64,000 nucleotides of DNA from Rhodococcus sp. ABRD24 (GTDB lineage Bacteria > Actinomycetota > Actinomycetes > Mycobacteriales > Mycobacteriaceae). The notes beneath the pieces are model-generated. The model saw only the letters and a program-made list of their open reading frames with translations. It made no database searches and had not been told where the DNA came from. Positions 54,306 to 63,334 of this stretch are shown here, in pieces. The position numbers and the translations under genes were made by a program. Location of the stretch: assembly GCF_004328705.1 (NCBI RefSeq), contig NZ_CP035319.1, forward strand, positions 2,294,001-2,358,000, written 5' to 3'. Position 1 is the first letter of the stretch. Every line of letters begins with the position of its first letter.

Positions 54306-55442
54306 GTGAACGTGCCGACACGGATCCGGACGGGTGCTCCGCCCCGGAATGCCCGCGTGACGGTCCTGCGCGCTGCCGCCGGACTCGCCGCGGCGATGGG
54401 TGTCGGCCGATTCGTCTACACCCCACTGCTACCACTCATGCAGGAGCAGACCGGCGTTTCGCACTCCGATACCGCACTGATCGCGACCGCCAACTACCTC
54501 GGCTACTTCCTGGGCGCGATCGCGCTCGCCCTCCTCCCGTCCGGAGCACGCTCGCGGGTCCTGTTCCGCTCGTCCATCCTCGCCCTCATTGCGAGCGAAC
54601 TCGTGATGATCACCGGTACCGACGTTCGCCTGTGGCTGGCCGCGCGCGTCGTGGCCGGCATCGCGAGTGCCGCCGTCTTCGTGTACTGCGCCACGGCGGT
54701 GGTCGGTCACCCGTCGGCTGGGGTGACGTTCACCGGTGTCGGGGTCGGCATCGCGACGTCGGGCATCCTTGTCGTCGCGCTCGGGCCGATCGTGTCGTGG
54801 AACATGCTGTGGGCCGCCGCTGCCGCGATCACGGCGGGCTACGCAGCGATCGCCTGGAGCCTGCCGCCCGGGGCTCCTCCTCCCCTGCACCAGAACAGCT
54901 CTGGGATACGCGCCTCGCCATCGGCGCGCTGGTGGACACTCGGCACTTCCTACTTCCTCGAAGGCCTGGGCTACATCATCCTCGGCACATTCCTGGTCGC
55001 GGCGGTGTCTACCGGGGGTGCGGACTGGACGGGCCCCGCGGCATGGGTGGTGGTCGGGTTCGCCGCGATCCCGTCCCCGCTGCTGTGGGCGAAGGCCCTG
55101 CGCCGCTGGTCCGCGGAGTCACTGCTCGCGGTGGCACTTGCGCTACAGGCCTTCTCCGCACTGCTACCCGCACTGGTCGCAGGTCCGGCAGCTGCCCTGC
55201 TCGCGGCGGTGCTGTTCGGCGGGACCTTCATGGGCATCACGCTGCTAGCCATGGATTCGGCCCTCGGACTGGGCATTCCGCGTGCCGCGGCGGCCTTGAC
55301 GGCGGTGTACGGGCTCGGGCAGATCCTCGGGCCGCTGGCGGTGGCGCCGATGCTGGGAGATGGCTTCCGGGCGGCGTTCGTCTGCGCGGCAATCGTTCTC
55401 GTCGTGGCCGCGCTACTGGCGAGTGCCACCCGGCGCCGATAA
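54306..55442 (+). CDS. MFS transporter, YbfB/YjiJ type
   Basis: A 378-aa membrane protein with about 11-12 helices. The start AAGLAAAMGVGRFVYTPLLPLMQEQTGVS is the YbfB/YjiJ signature, and GLGYIILGTFLVAAV opens the second half. GTG start with AAGGGGGA upstream. The transported molecule is unknown. Confidence 0.9.
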   Translation: MNVPTRIRTGAPPRNARVTVLRAAAGLAAAMGVGRFVYTPLLPLMQEQTGVSHSDTALIATANYLGYFLGAIALALLPSGARSRVLFRSSILALIASELVMITGTDVRLWLAARVVAGIASAAVFVYCATAVVGHPSAGVTFTGVGVGIATSGILVVALGPIVSWNMLWAAAAAITAGYAAIAWSLPPGAPPPLHQNSSGIRASPSARWWTLGTSYFLEGLGYIILGTFLVAAVSTGGADWTGPAAWVVVGFAAIPSPLLWAKALRRWSAESLLAVALALQAFSALLPALVAGPAAALLAAVLFGGTFMGITLLAMDSALGLGIPRAAAALTAVYGLGQILGPLAVAPMLGDGFRAAFVCAAIVLVVAALLASATRRR

Positions 55443-55571
55443 CGGAAGATCAAGAGCCTGGATCGGCATAGTCCTGCTTCGGTATGGTCCTGGAGCGCGC
55501 GGACACCCGCGCGGCGGACCTGCCACGCCGGATCGGGACGGCGCCCGATCCGGCGTGACGGGTCTATCGAG

Positions 55572-57194
55572 TCACAACCGGGTGACGTCGAGACTGCCGT
55601 CGTGGAAATCGGCGCGCAGCCGCTTCTTGTCGAACTTGCCGACGCTCGTCTTCGGCACTTCCTGGATCACGGCCCAGTTCTCGGGAAGCTGCCACTTGGC
55701 AACCTTGTCCGCCAGGAAATCTCGCAGCTCGTCCAGTGTCGTCGTGCTGCCCTCGCGCAACACGACGGCTACGAGCGGGCGCTCGTCCCACTTCTCGTCC
55801 GGCACGCCGATCACCGCGGCCTCCGTCACCGACGGATGTCCCATCACGGCGTTCTCCAGATCCACCGAAGAGATCCACTCACCACCGGACTTGATGATGT
55901 CCTTGGTACGGTCCGAGAGCGTCAGGAAGCCGTCCGGGGTGATGGAGCCGACGTCCCCGGTCCGCAGCCAGCCGTCGCGGAACTTGTCGGGAGCGTCCAC
56001 GCCGTAGTACGACGCGGTGATCCACGGACCACGCACCTCGAGTTCGCCGACGCTGCGGCCGTCGTGCGCAACGACGTTGCCGTCGTCGTCGATCAGGCGC
56101 GCCTCGACGGACGCCGGGAAGCGGCCCTGCGTGTACCGGTACTTCCACATCTCGTCCCCGGACGTCCCGGCGGGCGGACGGGCCACAGATCCGAGCGGGG
56201 AAGTCTCGGTCATTCCCCAGGCATGCAACACCGAGACCTTGTGGTCCTCTTCGAACGCGTGCATCAGCGACGGCGGCACTGCCGCACCACCGATCAGCAC
56301 CTCCCGCATCGACGAGATGTCCTGCGGATGATGTTCGAGGTGCAGGTGCAGGCCCTGCCAGATGGTCGGGACAGCCGCCGCGATCGTGGGGCGCTCGGCG
56401 GCGATGAGCTCGGCGAGCGGCGCCGGCTGCAGGAACCGGTCCGGCATGATCAGCGAGGCACCGATCAGGAAGGCTCCGTACGGCAGGCCCCACGACATCG
56501 CGTGGAACTGCGGCACGACGGCCAGAACGCGGTCGCCCTGCGCCAGATTGGGCCCGTCGCTCATGCACACCTGCATGGAATGCAGATAGATCGACCGGTG
56601 CGAGTACACGACACCCTTCGGGTCGCCCGTGGTTCCGGATGTGTAACACATTGCGGCAGCAGAGCGTTCGTCGAGCTCCGGCCAGTCGAACTCGGTCGGC
56701 AGTCCCGAAATCAGGCTCTCGTAGGCGTGCACCTGCACCCCTTCGGGCGCTTCGAGTCCGCCGGTCGAGTCGCCGGTGACGATTACGTGCTCCACCGTCT
56801 TCATCTGTGACAGCTGCGGTGCAAGCAGTGGAATCAGCGACGCGTCGACGATGATCACACGATCCTCGGCGTGGTTTGCCACGTGCACCAGCTGCTCCGG
56901 GAACAAGCGAATGTTCAAGGTGTGCAATACCGCACCCATCGACGGCACCGCCAGGTACGCCTCGAGGTGCTCGGCGTTGTTCCACATGAACGTCGCGACC
57001 CGGTCATCGCCCTCGACGCCCAGACCACGCAACGCGTGGGCCAGAGCCGCACAGCGCCGACCGACCTCGGCGTAGGTACGACGGCGCGCACCGGCCTCCG
57101 TCCAGGTCACCACCTCCGCCTCCGCGTGGACGGTACTTCCGTGCCGCAGCAACTGCGCGATGGAAAGAGGTAAATCATTCATCGTACTGAACAT
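55572..57194 (-). CDS. fadD: Long-chain fatty-acid-CoA ligase (FadD-like)
   Basis: A 540-aa adenylate-forming ligase. Motifs are CYTSGTTGDPKGVVYSHRS (A3), LHAWGMTETSPLGSVA (A5), GWLRTGDVGSITPDGFLTLSDRTKDIIKSGGEWIS (A7-A8) and VPKTSVGKFDKKRLR (A10 lysine). The HRSIYLHSMQVCMSDGPNL segment is typical of the medium/long-chain acyl group. ATG at 57194 has AGGAG upstream at good spacing; an ATG at 57182 is less likely. Monocistronic, in a separate unit from the other FadD. Confidence 0.93.
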   Translation of the reverse strand: MFSTMNDLPLSIAQLLRHGSTVHAEAEVVTWTEAGARRRTYAEVGRRCAALAHALRGLGVEGDDRVATFMWNNAEHLEAYLAVPSMGAVLHTLNIRLFPEQLVHVANHAEDRVIIVDASLIPLLAPQLSQMKTVEHVIVTGDSTGGLEAPEGVQVHAYESLISGLPTEFDWPELDERSAAAMCYTSGTTGDPKGVVYSHRSIYLHSMQVCMSDGPNLAQGDRVLAVVPQFHAMSWGLPYGAFLIGASLIMPDRFLQPAPLAELIAAERPTIAAAVPTIWQGLHLHLEHHPQDISSMREVLIGGAAVPPSLMHAFEEDHKVSVLHAWGMTETSPLGSVARPPAGTSGDEMWKYRYTQGRFPASVEARLIDDDGNVVAHDGRSVGELEVRGPWITASYYGVDAPDKFRDGWLRTGDVGSITPDGFLTLSDRTKDIIKSGGEWISSVDLENAVMGHPSVTEAAVIGVPDEKWDERPLVAVVLREGSTTTLDELRDFLADKVAKWQLPENWAVIQEVPKTSVGKFDKKRLRADFHDGSLDVTRL

Positions 57195-57338
57195 TCACGG
57201 CTCCTGGTTCGATGCGTGCCTGTGTGGCAAGGTCATTGTGCGCCGAAACTACGGCACGTGGGAGACCCGGATCACTCAGGCACCAATTCTGGGCGTTTCG
57301 GACTAATCGGTCTACCGCTCCGCATGCCTTCCCCATGA

Positions 57339-58511
57339 TCAGGACCCGAGTCGGTACGCGCGGTGGGCATTGCCGACGCCGATCATCCGCGCGATCCGTT
57401 CGGCGTCGGCGATCGACCACGAGTCCTCGGCGACGCCCGCGCCGAGGACGTCGGCCAGCGCCTGCCGGAAGAGCACCGTGCTCACGTGGAACAGCTCCGG
57501 CAGCCCGCACCCGTCGGTGGAGAACAGCACCGAACCGAACGGCGCCAGCTCGAGCAGCTCTGTGAGGACCCGTCCGGTGCCGGTCCCGACATTCTGCACC
57601 GCCAGGCCGATGTCGACGAAGACGTGGTCGAACACCTGTGCCAGGTAGCCGGCGTGCCGGTGGAACGGATAGGTGTGCAGCAGCATGATCGGCACCCCGT
57701 GGTGTGCGGTGGCCCGCAGCAAGGGAGTGAGCAGCAACGGATCGGCGCGGGCCAGATCGGTATCGGCGTCGCCGTAGCCGGTGTGGAACTGGATCGGCAT
57801 GCCGAGGTCGATGGCCGCCCAGATCAGAAAGCGGATCACAGTCTCATCGGTCAGACGCGGGGTCGCCCCGTGCTGGATGTCCGATGCCCATCGCGCCACC
57901 GCTGTGACGACCGCGGCCTCGGAAGGACGGGCGGGATCCAGGTCGAGGCCGACGCGATACGCCGCGATGGACTTGAACGCGATCGCTGATTCCGCCGCAG
58001 CCGTGAGCCTTTCGCGGCACACGTCCGCGAAGACGATCGGATCGTGTTCGGGGATCACCTGTTCGGCAACCATCTCGAGCCGGACCACCTCGCGCGCGGT
58101 CGCCCCGGTGTACGCCGCCAGCTCGTCGGGTGATGTCAGTTGGTCGGCGAAAAATCCTGTATCGACCAGGAATTGGAAGATTCCGGTCGCCGTCAGAAGA
58201 CGTCGGCTCACCTCGGCGGGGCCGAGCTCGGCGCGGCGCTCGAGGTAGGCGTCGGGCTCGGTGTGCGGCGTGAGGTCCAACAGCGGCGCACAGAACCTTC
58301 GGACCGCGAACCCGACCTGGGTGTCGAACAGGGTGCCGTGCCAGGGACCGGGTGCGTCGGCCTCGCACAGCCACGACTCGAACGCAGCCCGATCCAGCGG
58401 CTCGCGCAGCACCCCGTGACAGTGGTGGTCGACGAGGGAAATCCGCTCGATCACCTCCGCAATCCGGCTTCTCCCGCGGCTTCCCGGCGTATCGTCTGGA
58501 CACGGCTCCAC
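57339..58511 (-). CDS. Amidohydrolase-family protein (FluG N-terminal-like)
   Basis: A 390-aa TIM-barrel hydrolase. The metal motif H30-C-H32 (SLVDHHCHGVL) near the start, IQFHTGYGD, LLHTYPFHRHAGYLAQ and FSTDGCGLPELFHVS near the C-terminus match the COG2159 group. That group forms the N-terminal half of fungal FluG-type proteins. The start is uncertain: GTG at 58511 is used; a reading from 58568 would overlap the divergent glutamine-synthetase gene. Divergent pairing suggests a shared promoter region and linked function. Confidence 0.78.
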   Translation of the reverse strand: MEPCPDDTPGSRGRSRIAEVIERISLVDHHCHGVLREPLDRAAFESWLCEADAPGPWHGTLFDTQVGFAVRRFCAPLLDLTPHTEPDAYLERRAELGPAEVSRRLLTATGIFQFLVDTGFFADQLTSPDELAAYTGATAREVVRLEMVAEQVIPEHDPIVFADVCRERLTAAAESAIAFKSIAAYRVGLDLDPARPSEAAVVTAVARWASDIQHGATPRLTDETVIRFLIWAAIDLGMPIQFHTGYGDADTDLARADPLLLTPLLRATAHHGVPIMLLHTYPFHRHAGYLAQVFDHVFVDIGLAVQNVGTGTGRVLTELLELAPFGSVLFSTDGCGLPELFHVSTVLFRQALADVLGAGVAEDSWSIADAERIARMIGVGNAHRAYRLGS

Positions 58512-58556
58512 CCCTGCATTGTGCCGCTGACCCGGACCCGGCGTGAGGGAGATGCG

Positions 58557-59930
58557 ATGGATCGGCACGACCGCGAGCGACGCGCCATCGAGGCCGCCCG
58601 ACTGACCCGCCGGCTCACTGACCGGGGCGTCGTCGGCGTGGCCCTGACGTGGGTCGACAACAGTGGCGTCGTGCGCACCAAGGCGGTGCCCGTACAGCGA
58701 CTCGAACGGACCGCGGAGTGGGGCGTGGGCGCCTCACCGGTGTTCGACGCGTTCACACCCGACGACACCATCGTCGCCGGGCGGTATGCCGGCGGTCCGA
58801 TCGGCGACCTGCGTCTGCTGCCCGACCTGAACCGGGTCACCGTGCTCGCCGCGCAGCCGGGCTGGGCCTGGGCGCCCGTCGACCGGTACACGCGAGGAGG
58901 CGAACCACACCCGCAGGATTCGCGAGGCGCGCTGCACCGCGCCGTCGCGAAGCTGTCCGCGGACGGGCTGACCGTGAAGGCGGCCGTCGAGATCGAATGG
59001 GCGCTCAGGCTGGACCGCAAGGAGTTCGTGCCGGCCACCCGTGGGCCCGCCTACGGATTCACCCGCGTGGTGGAGCGGTCGGACTACCTGGCCGAATTGC
59101 TGACCGCGCTGTGGGACCAGGACGTCGCGGTGGAGCAGATCCACCCCGAGTACGCATCCGGGCAGTTCGAGGTGTCCGTCGCCGCCGAGGACCCGGTGGG
59201 CGCAGCCGACACGTTCGTGCTGGTCCGGGAGACGATCCGGGCGGTGTCGCTGCGACACGGGCTGCGAGCGTCGTTCTCGCCGAAGGTGGACGCCGCCGGC
59301 GTCGGGAACGGCGGCCACGTGCACCTGTCGGTATGGCAGGACGGGGTGAACCTGCACGGCGGCGGCGACGGCCCGTGCGCAATGACGACCACGGCAGAAG
59401 GATTCGCCGCCGGAATCCTGGAACGGCTGCCCGCACTGCTGGCCATCGGCGCGCCGTCCGTCGCCAGCTATCTGCGGTTGGTTCCCGGACAGTGGGCCGC
59501 ACCATTCCAGGCCTGTGGGCACGAGAATCGGGAAACGGCACTGCGTTTCGTCACCGGTAGCACTGGGGAGGAACGGACGGCGCCGAATCTCGAGGTCAAG
59601 GTGTTCGACCAGTCCGCGAACCCGTATCTGTGCCTGGCGGGGCTGCTGTTCGCGGGCATGGCCGGAGCCCGCAGCGGCGCCCGGCTGCCCCCGCTCGTCG
59701 ACGTCGACCCCTCGTCGCTCACCGAGCAGCAACGTGCCGAGCGCGGAATCCGCATGCTGCCGACATCACTCGCGGAGGCCACCGACGCCCTGGAGGCCGA
59801 CGCGTTGCTGACCGAGGCGTTCGGCGCCGAGTTGGTGGCCACCATCGCAGACGTGCACCGCGCCGAGATCGCCCGGTTCGCCGACGCGTCACCGGAGGAC
59901 ATCGCCGCGGCGTTGCGGTGGGCGTTCTGA
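58557..59930 (+). CDS. Glutamine synthetase-like enzyme (gamma-glutamyl amide ligase)
   Basis: A 457-aa GS-fold protein. The beta-grasp start (LTRRLTDRGVVGVALTWVDNSGVVRTKAVPV) precedes the catalytic domain. Metal-binding acidic residues are E145/E147 (VEIEW) and the EYASGQFEVSV segment. NGGHVHLSVW (H254, H256) and the ENRETALRFV arginines are present. GS-like proteins of this group condense glutamate with amines or polyamines rather than ammonia. ATG at 58557 has GAGGGAG upstream. Confidence 0.85.
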   Translation: MDRHDRERRAIEAARLTRRLTDRGVVGVALTWVDNSGVVRTKAVPVQRLERTAEWGVGASPVFDAFTPDDTIVAGRYAGGPIGDLRLLPDLNRVTVLAAQPGWAWAPVDRYTRGGEPHPQDSRGALHRAVAKLSADGLTVKAAVEIEWALRLDRKEFVPATRGPAYGFTRVVERSDYLAELLTALWDQDVAVEQIHPEYASGQFEVSVAAEDPVGAADTFVLVRETIRAVSLRHGLRASFSPKVDAAGVGNGGHVHLSVWQDGVNLHGGGDGPCAMTTTAEGFAAGILERLPALLAIGAPSVASYLRLVPGQWAAPFQACGHENRETALRFVTGSTGEERTAPNLEVKVFDQSANPYLCLAGLLFAGMAGARSGARLPPLVDVDPSSLTEQQRAERGIRMLPTSLAEATDALEADALLTEAFGAELVATIADVHRAEIARFADASPEDIAAALRWAF

Positions 59931-59952
59931 GGAACGCGCGGTGCGGCGAAAA

Positions 59953-59980
59953 CAACTCCGAAACAACTTCCTACAACTCC
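59953..59980. repeat. Three phased CAACTYC direct repeats
   Basis: CAACTCC, CAACTTC and CAACTCC begin at 59953, 59964 and 59974, with 11- and 10-bp spacing (one helical turn). They lie just after the glutamine-synthetase-like gene. CAACTT and CAACTC recur at 60103 and 60114 with 11-bp spacing. Pattern suggests a cooperative protein-binding array. Confidence 0.6.
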
Positions 59981-60086
59981 GAGAAGACCGTGCCCATCGA
60001 TCCGAGAAGGCTCCTGAACTCGGATTATGGCGTCTCCGACGCGCTTCCCACCCCGCATGGCGCAGCGCGTGAATCCAGATAGTTTT

Positions 60087-60112
60087 TGCAGAGTTGTTGA
60101 AACAACTTTGCA
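60087..60112. promoter_or_regulatory. 26-bp near-perfect palindrome before the AlbA-type gene
   Basis: TGCAGAGTTGTT-GA-AACAACTTTGCA: 12-bp arms with one mismatch. It shares the GTTG/CAAC core with the repeats at 59953-59980. Likely an operator for the AlbA-type gene starting at 60181. Confidence 0.55.
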
Positions 60113-60180
60113 GCAACTCGCCGTAAAGTCGCTAGTCTTGCCTCGTCAAACCGAGCTGACCCGATGCCGTCCCTACCGCG

Positions 60181-60681
60181 TTGGACGCGATCTGGGCCGG
60201 CGCGACGGGGGGTTCGCAGGAGACTGCGGTTCTCGTTTTCAAAGAGGATCCCGCTCGGGTACCCAGCCGGCCCGCCGCCAGGGGGAACCCCGACGCCGAA
60301 GTAGCCGAAACACTGATCGACGGATGCATCTGCTTCGCCATCGGCAGCGGCGGTGACGCCTACGTGGTGCTCGGGGTTTCCGACAGGCGCTCCGGGCCGG
60401 ATGCGTTCGCCGGAACCGTTCGCGACGCCGACTGGGTGGAGAAGAAGGTCTTCGACAAGACAGTGCCCAATCTGCGGGTAGTGCTCAGGCATCTGTCACA
60501 TGCGCCCTTGATGACGTTGCGGCAGGTGGCTACCCAGACCCGGGACATCGTCGCCGCCACAGGTGCCGACCGGCGAGACGTCACGCAACTGACGTACCTC
60601 CGTCAGTCGGGGCGAGCTGAGAAGGATCCCACCGGCCCGTCGCGTGGACCGGGCGTACGGTGGTTAACCCCGAAACGGTAA
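60181..60681 (+). pseudogene. AlbA_2/Schlafen-type ATP-binding HTH protein, internally deleted
   Basis: A 166-aa reading (TTG start, 60181). Residues 1-90 match the AlbA_2 domain of divergent AAA-4/Schlafen-like regulators: GGSQETAVLVFKEDPARVPS, then ETLIDGCICFAIGSGGDAYVVLGVSD. Residues 112-166 look like the C-terminal winged helix of the same proteins (LRQVATQTRDIVAATGADRRDVTQLTYLRQSGRAEKDPTGPSRGPGVRWLTP). The normal middle of several hundred residues is missing without a frameshift, so a clean deletion probably fused the ends. Confidence 0.65.
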
Positions 60682-60820
60682 GCGCGGCTTCACAGCGACC
60701 ACCCCCGCTGGGTGTGCTCGCGCGCCGCAACCGGATCGATCGTGCTCATCGAGCCCTCCCCTCACCCCGGAGATCGGGGTCCGCATCGGAGCATAAACGG
60801 GCAGTGGCGCCGCCCGGCGG

Positions 60821-61426
60821 TCAGGAATCCAACCGGCCGAATCCCACGACGGCGGAGTCGGACTGCCAGTCGAGGTCGTGGACCCGGATCTTGCCGAGTT
60901 CGTTGCCGCCGACCGTGGTGGCGGTGTCACCGTCAACCGCGACGACGAAGTTGGTGTGCTGCCCGATCCGGAATTCGTTGTTGTAGAGCACCACATCACC
61001 CGTCTTGGGCCGGTAGCCGTTGCCGATGGGCTCGAACCGATCTGCCGATTCGTAGTACTCCTGCAGCGTGTAAACGCCGGGGATGCGCCAAGACCCGGAG
61101 TTGGGGTTCGACAGCGGCTGGCCCGCCTCCCGCATTATCCAACTGACGAAGTTGGCGCACCACGGCTCGTCGGCTCCGTCCGAATAGAAGGTGCCGGGAC
61201 GCTGCTGCCCGTGTTCCTGCTCGAGCAGGTCGACGACCCGCGCCTGCGTCGGCGACAGCTGCGACATGTCGACGTCGGGGAAGGACGCCGTGTCCCACGG
61301 CATGTACCGCTCCGGCGCCCACCACAGCACACCGCCCGCCACCACAGCCAGCACCGCGATCACGGCAGCGATCCAGACGACGAGGCGACGGCGGCGGCAG
61401 CGACGAACGGTGGGCTGTGCGGTCAT
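60821..61426 (-). CDS. CHAP-type amidase/endopeptidase-like membrane protein
   Basis: A 201-aa protein. A basic start and membrane helix (about 15-36) anchor it outside. The NlpC/P60-superfamily CHAP domain has nucleophile C90 (EPWCANFVSWIMREAG), H157 (GQHTNFVVAVDGD) and N175 (VGGNELG). It may cut peptidoglycan bonds in wall remodelling. Monocistronic, facing the LexA-controlled DUF222 gene. No linker or binding repeats, so a small enzyme. Confidence 0.78.
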   Translation of the reverse strand: MTAQPTVRRCRRRRLVVWIAAVIAVLAVVAGGVLWWAPERYMPWDTASFPDVDMSQLSPTQARVVDLLEQEHGQQRPGTFYSDGADEPWCANFVSWIMREAGQPLSNPNSGSWRIPGVYTLQEYYESADRFEPIGNGYRPKTGDVVLYNNEFRIGQHTNFVVAVDGDTATTVGGNELGKIRVHDLDWQSDSAVVGFGRLDS

Positions 61427-61606
61427 ACCCTCGAATGTAGCCAGTTCACCGCCGCGGACCGGCCACCGCCGCGTACGCCGAGGTCAGTCGGGGTCGGCAT
61501 GTCGACCTGCATTGTCGCCTGCCCGGATACGAGTAGCGTCGGGCCGCCGCGGTGCAGGGGGATTCAGCGGCATGCCCCTTCTTCCAGAACAGAATCCCCG
61601 AGCCGA

Positions 61607-61635
61607 TTGACTCGAACACTAGTTCGATCTAAACT
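61607..61635 (+). promoter_or_regulatory. LexA-controlled promoter of the DUF222 gene
   Basis: -35 TTGACT (61607-61612), 17-bp spacer, -10 TAAACT (61630-61635). The spacer contains a perfect mycobacterial-type SOS box TCGAAC-ACTA-GTTCGA (61612-61627). The ATG is only 6 bases after the -10, so the message is leaderless. Confidence 0.8.
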
Positions 61636-61641
61636 GACTGC

Positions 61642-62244
61642 ATGAATCCGGGGGGAATCATCGAACCAGGCACCGCAGCCAACACACTGCACGCCGACGA
61701 CATCCGCAGACTCCCCGAACCCGAACTCCTCACCGCCGCCGTTCAGATCTCCCACGAGATCGCACGCCTGGAAACCCTCCGCGTCGCCGCCGTCACCGAA
61801 ATCGACCAACGCCCCGTCGCACTGGACACCCTCGGATTCCGCAGCGTCAAAATGTGGCTCGCATCGACCACCCTGCTGGAAGTACCCGCAGCCGCACGAA
61901 TCCTCGCCCTCGGCAAAGCCCTCGAATCATGCCGAAACATCCTCCTGGACTGCGCCACCGGACCCACCGCCAACACCGACACCCTCCGCGGCACCATCAC
62001 GAAACTCGAGCGGATCTTCGAATCTGCCGGACTGCCCGCCAGCGAAGACACCGACCGCAACGAACTCCACGCCTCCAAAACACTCAACGGACGCATCGCC
62101 GCCAAAGGCGACTTCGACAACGAGACCGGCGAAATGCTCCTCACCGCACTGTCCACACTCACCAAACCCCGCAACCCGATCGACGACCCCGCCAACACCC
62201 GCACACCCGGACAAGGGACTGCTGCATGGATAGGTGACATCTGA
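61642..62244 (+). pseudogene. DUF222 (13E12-type) HNH-endonuclease-family gene, truncated by IS3-type element
   Basis: A 200-aa reading with the DUF222 start (LPEPELLTAAVQISHEIARLETLRVAAVTEIDQR) and conserved GFRSVKMWL and GDFDNETGEMLLTAL blocks. It reads normally to DPANTRTPGQ at about 62214, then four foreign codons lead to a stop in the IS. Full-length members are about 400-500 aa and end with an HNH nuclease, which is lost. Transcription is under a LexA box. Codons use a high-A third-position style (ACC/CTC/GAA rich) unlike neighbours. Confidence 0.82.
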
Positions 62245-62274
62245 TCTGTGGTGCCGACAGGCACTGCTGGAAGG

Positions 62275-62577
62275 ATGTACCCCGTGCCGAAGCCGTATCC
62301 CAAAGAGTTCCGTGACGACATCGTCCGCGTCGCCCGAGGCCGTGAGCCTGGTCAGCAACTGAAGCAGATCGCCGCCGACTTCGGGATCAGCGAGTCCTGC
62401 CTGGCCAGCTGGATGAAGGCCGCCGATGTCGAAGACGGCATCAAACCCGGAACCACCGCGAGCGAGAACGCCGAGCTGCGCGAGGCGCGGAAGCGGATCC
62501 GGCTGCTCGAACAGGAGAACGAAGTCCTGCGTCGGGCGGCGGCGTATCTGTCGCAGGCGAACCTGCCGGGAAAATGA
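62275..62577 (+). CDS. IS3-family transposase OrfA
   Basis: A 100-aa DNA-binding subunit. A helix-turn-helix (KEFRDDIVRVARGREPGQQLKQIAADFGISESCLASWMKAADVEDG) is followed by a leucine-zipper-like coil (ENAELREARKRIRLLEQENEVLRRAAAYLSQANLPGK). Intact. The stop overlaps the orfB ATG (ATGA), the usual frameshift/coupling region for making OrfAB. Confidence 0.88.
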   Translation: MYPVPKPYPKEFRDDIVRVARGREPGQQLKQIAADFGISESCLASWMKAADVEDGIKPGTTASENAELREARKRIRLLEQENEVLRRAAAYLSQANLPGK

Positions 62578-63246
62578 TCTTCCCCCGCACGCGGGAGGTG
62601 CCCCCACCGCTCGTCCGTGAACTGGCCGCCGACGGCATCCCCGTCGCGGTGACGTGCAGGGTCCTCAAAATCGCGCGTCAGCCTTACTACCGGTGGCTTG
62701 CCGCACCTGTGACCGCTGCCGAACTCGATGAGGCATACCGGGCCAACGCCCTGTTCGACGCCCACCGCGACGACCGAAGAGTTCGGGTACCGGTTCCTCG
62801 TCGACGAGGCCGCGGACGCCGGCCAGACGATGGCGCCGCGCACCGGCTGGCGGATCTGCTCAGCCAACAAGTGGTGGAGCTCATTCGGCAAGAAACGCGG
62901 CACCAAACATGTCCGTTCCGGGCCGCCGGTCCACGACGACCTCGTCGCCCGAGACTTCACCGCCGATGAACGAAATCGGTTGTGGCTCACAGACATCACC
63001 TAGCATCACACCGGTGAGGGCAAGCTCTACCTGTGTGCAATCAAGGACGTGTACTCGAACCGGATCGTCGGCTACTCCATCGACTCGAGGATGAAGGCCC
63101 GACTCGCCGTCGACGCCCTCGACTCCGCCGTCGCCCGCCGGGCCGCGGCCGGGGATCAGGTCGCCGGCTGCATCGTCCACAGCGACCGCGGATCGCAGGG
63201 CGGATTCAAGGGGTCGTCGCAACACTGCCTGGATATTCAGGCGGTA
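62574..63246 (+). pseudogene. IS3-family transposase OrfB, broken
   Basis: Starts as MIFPRTREVPPPLVRELAADGIPVAVTCRVLKIARQPYYRW. A one-base shift near 62773 moves EFGYRFLVDEAADAGQTMAPRTGWRICSANKWWSSFGKKRG to another frame. A TAG at 63001-63003 interrupts LTDIT*HHTGEGKLYLCAIKDVYSNRIVGYSID, and the integrase DDE core ends abruptly after HSDRGSQ near 63205. An 8-codon insertion made by a mini-repeat lies just after the start. The transposase cannot be functional. Confidence 0.85.
62581..62606. repeat. Mini-repeat copy 1 (inside IS3 orfB)
   Basis: TCCCCC-GCACGC-GGGAGGTGCCCCCA. It adds eight codons in frame between MI and LVREL of OrfB. Same ends as the copy at 63874-63900, with a different centre. 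Confidence 0.75.
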
Positions 63247-63334
63247 AGTAGATCACGCGGGACTGTCTGAATAACGGTGGATCCGGGTTGGCCTGACACG
63301 CCGAGCCGCAGCGGCTTGGCGGGAAGGACCGGCC

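Larger units (their letters stand above)
62215..63258 (+). mobile_element. IS3-family insertion sequence, degraded
   Basis: Begins at the point where DUF222 homology stops (GGGACTGCTGCATGG...). Contains orfA, a broken orfB and no clear right end before the next element's GGGACTGTCTG terminus at 63259. At 63205-63258 a stretch unlike IS3 integrase (GGATTCAAGGGGTCGTCGCA...) replaces the C-terminus, so a deletion or a second insertion occurred there. Confidence 0.7.

Noticed and set aside
62248..62274. Earlier start for IS3 OrfA
   Set aside because: Adds residues not found in OrfA proteins; ATG at 62275 or GTG at 62284 fits better.
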